Source: DYRB01 sp963845265 (GTDB taxonomy: Bacteria; Pseudomonadota; Gammaproteobacteria; Chromatiales; Chromatiaceae). From it: a stretch of DNA of 64,000 nucleotides. Each line of letters begins with the position of its first letter. Positions within the stretch are counted from its first letter, which is position 1. The notes under the pieces were generated by a model. The model was given only the letters and a program-made list of their open reading frames with translations, was not told the origin of the DNA and made no database searches. Both the position numbers and the translations under genes were made by a program. Positions 61,283-64,000 of this stretch are shown piece after piece. The stretch covers positions 372,001 to 436,000 of the forward strand of contig CAWJRN010000003.1 of NCBI GenBank assembly GCA_963845265.1. The letters run 5' to 3'.

Positions 61283-62230
61283 GGGGTCAGGTCTTGCAAT
61301 CACGCATTGGGCGAGAGTTCAGGTGATCCAGACGCGGTGTCTCTACGTGCTTCGATTGAGTGCACTGCTCTACTGACTGTAGAGTAGTGTACGCCGAAAT
61401 AGTCCGCGATCTCCTGCATGGTGTAAACACCGGTCAAGAAGGCGTGCGCCATGGCGTCGCAACGGTCGGGATATTGCCGGGCGAACGATGCGAGTGGCTT
61501 GGCCAGGGGACGGCGCTGGGCGCGGGGTACCTCGCGGAGACGCTCCAGGGGCTGGGACGCACCGCAGTGGCGTGTGACGAACGCCTCGCTGCCGAGGAAC
61601 ACCTGGTGGCTTAGCTCCTCCCAGACGCTCGGCTGTCCGATCCCTTCGGCCACAAAGGCGGCGAAGCCTGCCCGCGCCTGGGGGCGCCGACTGCCGAACT
61701 GGCCGAGAACCCAGTCGGTCGCCAGCCAATCTGGGGCCGGCGTCAGTCCGACCATCGCCCGGTAGTTGCTCCAGGCCCAGTCGGAGGCCTGGGCGACCAT
61801 CCCGGCCCGCACAGGATTCAACACCACGTAGCGCGCCAGTTCCAACAGGTAGGCGTCGCGCTCGACGAGAATGGCCTTGAACCGCCCCTGGAAAAGGTGT
61901 CCCACCAGCCCGTGGCGGCGGTTGAACTGCTGGGTGTACACCCCATTGAGCTGACGCATCCCCTTCGACAGATTCGCCTCCGGCGTCTCCACCACGAAGT
62001 GGTAGTGGTTCGTCATCTCGCAGTATGCGTGGCAGCGCCAGTTGAACCGGGCGCAGACCGCGCCCAACACAGAGAGCCAGTCCGTCCGGTCCTGCTCATC
62101 ACGGTAAATCGCCTCGCGCCGATCCCCACGGGAGGTCACGTGATACAGCCCGCCAGCGAGCTCGATGCGGAGGGGTCTTGCCATGCGGGCAAGCGTAGCT
62201 CAGAAATGCTGGATTGCAAGACCTGACCCC
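61283..62230 (-). mobile_element. REP-associated transposase element with 18-bp inverted ends
   Basis: Perfect 18-bp inverted ends: ggggtcaggtcttgcaat at 61283-61300 and attgcaagacctgacccc at 62213-62230. The transposase gene fills the interior, and its stop codon overlaps the first end by one base. Beside the ends are direct repeats catgcagggatcggggt at 61254-61270 and 61271-61287 and further ggggtcc/gatgacccc tracts. It lies between attC-like site 2 and the core GCCTAAC of the next cassette. Confidence 0.85.
61300..62184 (-). CDS. REP-associated tyrosine transposase (Y1/TnpA_REP)
   Basis: A 294-aa RAYT. GGLYHVTSRGDRREAIYRDEQDR is the start, TNHYHFVVETPEANL holds the HUH metal site (HYH), QFNRRHGLVGHLFQGRFKA and ELARYVVLNPVRAGMV carry the conserved fingers, with the catalytic Tyr in RYVVLNPVRA. 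Residues ~185-270 form an extra C-terminal region ending with a helix-turn-helix (MQEIADYFGVHYSTVSRAV). RAYTs cut and mobilise REP palindromes as single strands; here the candidate targets are the GGGGTCAG sequences around it. Intact. Confidence 0.95.
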   Translation of the reverse strand: MARPLRIELAGGLYHVTSRGDRREAIYRDEQDRTDWLSVLGAVCARFNWRCHAYCEMTNHYHFVVETPEANLSKGMRQLNGVYTQQFNRRHGLVGHLFQGRFKAILVERDAYLLELARYVVLNPVRAGMVAQASDWAWSNYRAMVGLTPAPDWLATDWVLGQFGSRRPQARAGFAAFVAEGIGQPSVWEELSHQVFLGSEAFVTRHCGASQPLERLREVPRAQRRPLAKPLASFARQYPDRCDAMAHAFLTGVYTMQEIADYFGVHYSTVSRAVHSIEARRDTASGSPELSPNA

Positions 62231-62329
62231 ATCTTTTGGATGACCCCAAGCTTTTGGACCCCAACTTTTGCATGCATGCGTTCAAAACCCATCTATTAAG
62301 TGCGTTTAGCAAACTGTCACCACAACCTG

Positions 62330-62608
62330 TTAGGCTTTTTTCATTTGCTTCAGTAAGCCGTTATATTCCGCATGAGTTCCCGCCCAGAACCATACGATTT
62401 TCTCACCGTTCAAAGTTCCGACTGCTCTGTAATGTTTCGTGATGCGCACGGAGTAAACTGGAAGGCTTGAATGCACTCTTTTGAAGTTCAAACTTGGATA
62501 CCACGGATCATCACGAAATAAAGTATAGGCATCCTTCGCTTTGTCTTGAATATCTCGTGGCAATGCTCGAAAGCATTTCCAGAATTTTTCGGTGGCTCTT
62601 GATATCAC
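62330..62608 (-). CDS. RelE/ParE-type toxin
   Basis: A 92-aa toxin: FWKCFRALPRDIQDKAKDAYTLF, PWYPSLNFKRVHSSLPVYSVRITKHYRAVG, EKIVWFWAGTHAEYNGLL. This is the RelE fold of the HigB/YoeB-like mRNA interferase or ParE group; the SVRITKHYRAVG strand is characteristic. The stop codon lies inside GCCTAAC, an attC-type core, so the cassette junction touches the gene. It overlaps the antitoxin by 4 nt. Confidence 0.82.
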   Translation of the reverse strand: MISRATEKFWKCFRALPRDIQDKAKDAYTLFRDDPWYPSLNFKRVHSSLPVYSVRITKHYRAVGTLNGEKIVWFWAGTHAEYNGLLKQMKKA

Positions 62609-62823
62609 AGCTTATTAGGGTCTAGTTCTGTTGTCATACCTTGCGCGTCCTCCCGCAAAGCCTCGGCAGCCATCTGGGCCAAAACGTCCTCCGATTCAGA
62701 GAAAAGTTCATCCCATTTTCGCTCTGATTCGATTTCGTCAAGAAGTGTTCTGGCAAGAATGTTTTGCTCTAAGGCAGGGAGCTTTGAGGCGACGTCAAAG
62801 GCTTTCTCAAGCAAGCTAGTCAT
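62605..62823 (-). CDS. Cognate antitoxin of the RelE-type toxin
   Basis: A 72-aa helical acidic protein: LLEKAFDVASKLPALEQNILARTLLDEIESERKWDELFSES, then LAQMAAEALREDAQGMTTELDPNKL. The pattern SKLPxxEQxxLAxxLLxEI(E)SExKWDELF is typical of the small antitoxins that precede RelE-type toxins in cassettes. It has no recognisable DNA-binding motif. It lies directly upstream of the toxin with an ATGA overlap. Confidence 0.8.
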   Translation of the reverse strand: MTSLLEKAFDVASKLPALEQNILARTLLDEIESERKWDELFSESEDVLAQMAAEALREDAQGMTTELDPNKL

Positions 62824-62903
62824 GGCACTCTTCTTCTCTTACTTCACACGTATGATGAAAGAAAAGGGCTCTGACCCCTTTCCCCGGAGTTTGCTAACTT
62901 CTT

Positions 62904-63074
62904 TTATTCAATCGCTTCGTCAATCAAGAAGTCCAGCGCGCCACTGGCCGCATCTTGTTCTATCGCTCGGTCCCATTCAGCGGCATCGCGTTCACTCAAC
63001 CAGTCAAGCAATTTTGAATACTCGGGTTGAGGAAGCGCCTCAATTTGGGCCTTGATCTGTTCGAAGGTTTGCAC
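62904..63074 (-). CDS. Small orphan antitoxin-like protein (56 aa)
   Basis: Too short for most gene finders: MQTFEQIKAQIEALPQPEYSK, then LLDWLSERDAAEWDRAIEQDA and SGALDFLIDEAIE. The pattern EYxKLxxWLxExDAxxWDRxIExDAxxGxLDxLxxEA is that of antitoxins paired with ParE/RelE toxins. The GTG start at 63074 lies 22 nt after attC-like site 3. No partner toxin follows before the next gene, so it is an orphan cassette or part of a broken pair. Confidence 0.65.
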   Translation of the reverse strand: MQTFEQIKAQIEALPQPEYSKLLDWLSERDAAEWDRAIEQDAASGALDFLIDEAIE

Positions 63075-63095
63075 AGTGAGCCTCTCGTGTTACGG

Positions 63096-63189
63096 GGCTA
63101 ACTACTAAGCGTTTATCCGTCGTGCGCAGGGCGCGATCTTGACGTTCGCGCGAAGGTTGGCGCGCACGTCGGATAAACGTCTGTTGGAC
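63096..63189 (-). other. attC-like recombination site 3
   Basis: A 94-bp site on the minus strand between GTCCAAC (63189-63183) and GTTAGCC (63102-63096). Long inner arms pair: cgtttatccgtcgtgcgc at 63110-63127 and gcgcacgtcggataaacg at 63162-63179, one mismatch in 18 bp. The sequence differs from sites 1 and 2 but has the same size and layout. Confidence 0.75.
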
Positions 63190-63527
63190 TAATCCGATCC
63201 TGGCACGGTGTAGGGGGCCCAGACGGCCCTCCTTATAGATAGGGGATTGTATCCCCGAGGATGGGCCTGGTGGGACCGAGAAGTGGCCGCGTGGGACAGC
63301 GGGCGGCGGTCGGAAGGTCGGGAACCGGGCATCCTGGGGCTCCGAAGGGGTTGGGGACGGACTGTTGAAGAGGGAGTTTAGGCCATTTTCCGGGATTCGG
63401 GCGAGCGTAACCGCAGGCCGTCGAGCGGTGGGGGGGCAGTGCTTGATCCTATACCTGCCCCGGCCCGGTCTGGGTTGCGGACAGCGGTTTCCATAAGGTA
63501 CGAAGTCAAGCACGCCCCCTTCACACC
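63190..63527. other. Gene-free interval with a dispersed repeat
   Basis: No gene is supported. 63430-63493 matches the repeat at 56424-56485. The tract gtggggg, ccccgag and other GC-rich repeats make weak stems only. Confidence 0.45.
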
Positions 63528-64000
63528 CTATCGGTTGAGGTCGACGATCACCCGTCCGCGCACCTGTCCGGCGATGATCTTCTCGGCCATCTCCGGCAGT
63601 TCCTCCGAGCCCGATGGTCTGGCCGATCTCACCGAGCGCCCCCGCGGGCAGGTCCCGCACCAGCCGACCCCAGGCCTCCTGGCGTCGGTCCCGGGGGCAC
63701 AGCACCGAGTCCACACCACGCAGGGTGATGTTGCGCAGGATGAAGGGCATCACCGTCGTGGGCAGATCGTGGCCCCCGGCAAGACCGCAGGCCGCCACAC
63801 AGCCGCCGTAGCTGGTCTCCGCCAGGACGCGGGCGAGCATGGTGCTGCCGACGGTATCGACGGCGCCGGCCCAGCGTTGTCCCTCCAAGGCGCGGGGAGG
63901 CTGGCTCATCTCTTCGCGGGAGACAAACTCGGAGGCGCCCAATTGCCTCAAGTAGGCCTCGGCCTCCGGGCGCCCGCTTACCACTGCGACCTTGTAGCCC
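63528..64000 (-). pseudogene. AcuI/YhdH-type quinone-like oxidoreductase, partial and frameshifted
   Basis: The C-terminal part of a medium-chain dehydrogenase/reductase; the 5' end lies outside the window. SGRPEAEAYLRQLGASEFVSREE, WAGAVDTVGSTMLARVLAETSYGGCVAACGLAGGHDLPTTVMPFILRNITLRGVDSV are typical of the acrylyl-CoA reductase AcuI/YhdH group. Near 63610 the frame changes: QTIGL should continue ELPEMAEKIIAGQVRGRVIVDLNR, which appears in another frame and ends at 63528. One extra base explains it. In purple bacteria and others the enzyme reduces acryloyl-CoA to propionyl-CoA, or acts as a general NADPH reductase. Confidence 0.85.

Noticed and set aside
62861..62885. Terminator after the 56-aa antitoxin-like gene
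   Set aside because: aaagaaaagggctctgacccctttcccc has weak pairing and rather belongs to the GGGGTCAG repeat class.
63040..63984. A 314-codon product for the AcuI-like gene running to 63040
   Set aside because: After about 63610 the sequence is an off-frame tail; the true family C-terminus GRVIVDLNR ends at 63528 in another frame.

Overview
The window reads as a high-GC gammaproteobacterial chromosome, most likely from a purple sulfur bacterium of the Chromatiales. The phylum-level call rests on the pheT-pheS-rplT-rpmI-infC-thrS block with ihfA and a MerR gene beside it, and on pqiABC, mepA, mltD, maf and ftsH. The narrower Chromatiales call is an inference from the korAB/rnf cluster and the overall gene content. 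No rRNA, CRISPR array or prophage is present. There are two tRNA genes, Pro(GGG) and Val(GAC).

Layout. (1) 1-10.7 kb is an accessory, decayed region. It holds two toxin-antitoxin pairs (FitAB-like and DUF433/DUF5615), a methyltransferase followed by a broken PLD-helicase-S24 gene, and broken Uma2, HRKE/M15-like, HIT and NERD genes, plus a GNAT gene with one frameshift. Palindromic repeats lie between them. (2) 11-15.7 kb holds gatB, an NDUFA9-like reductase, an HPF-like protein, a small hypothetical gene and a PilZ-like gene. (3) 15.7-31.2 kb is one tightly packed minus-strand cluster: korA-korB, a PFOR-derived 838-aa ferredoxin-tailed protein, rnfB, a 1535-aa PFOR-like protein, rnfC-D-G-E-A and a small Cys-rich membrane protein. 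(4) 31.8-39.9 kb is a translation block: tRNA-Pro, merR, ihfA, pheT, pheS, rplT, rpmI, infC, thrS and tRNA-Val. (5) 40-57.8 kb is envelope and housekeeping: transglutaminase, CPBP protease, mltD, maf, ftsH, a PDZ protein, mepA, pqiABC, an MFS carrier, rof, a thioredoxin-NHL protein and malate dehydrogenase. (6) 58-63.5 kb is accessory again: a CYTH-like protein and a minus-strand array of attC-like sites carrying small genes and toxin-antitoxin pairs (hicAB, RelE-type), interrupted by a REP-associated transposase with 18-bp inverted ends. The window closes inside an AcuI/YhdH-type reductase.

The most interesting system is the korAB-rnf cluster. Rnf couples the ion or proton gradient to NADH/ferredoxin electron exchange, and KorAB uses low-potential ferredoxin for 2-oxoglutarate synthesis or decarboxylation. 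Between them sit two large proteins built from PFOR modules. They share a common C-terminal half, their thiamine sites look degenerate, and they carry extra Fe-S centres. They overlap or abut the rnf genes, which suggests a dedicated electron-transfer assembly.

Many accessory genes show one-base reading-frame breaks, and so does ftsH. These are either pseudogenes or sequence errors, and each is flagged where seen.
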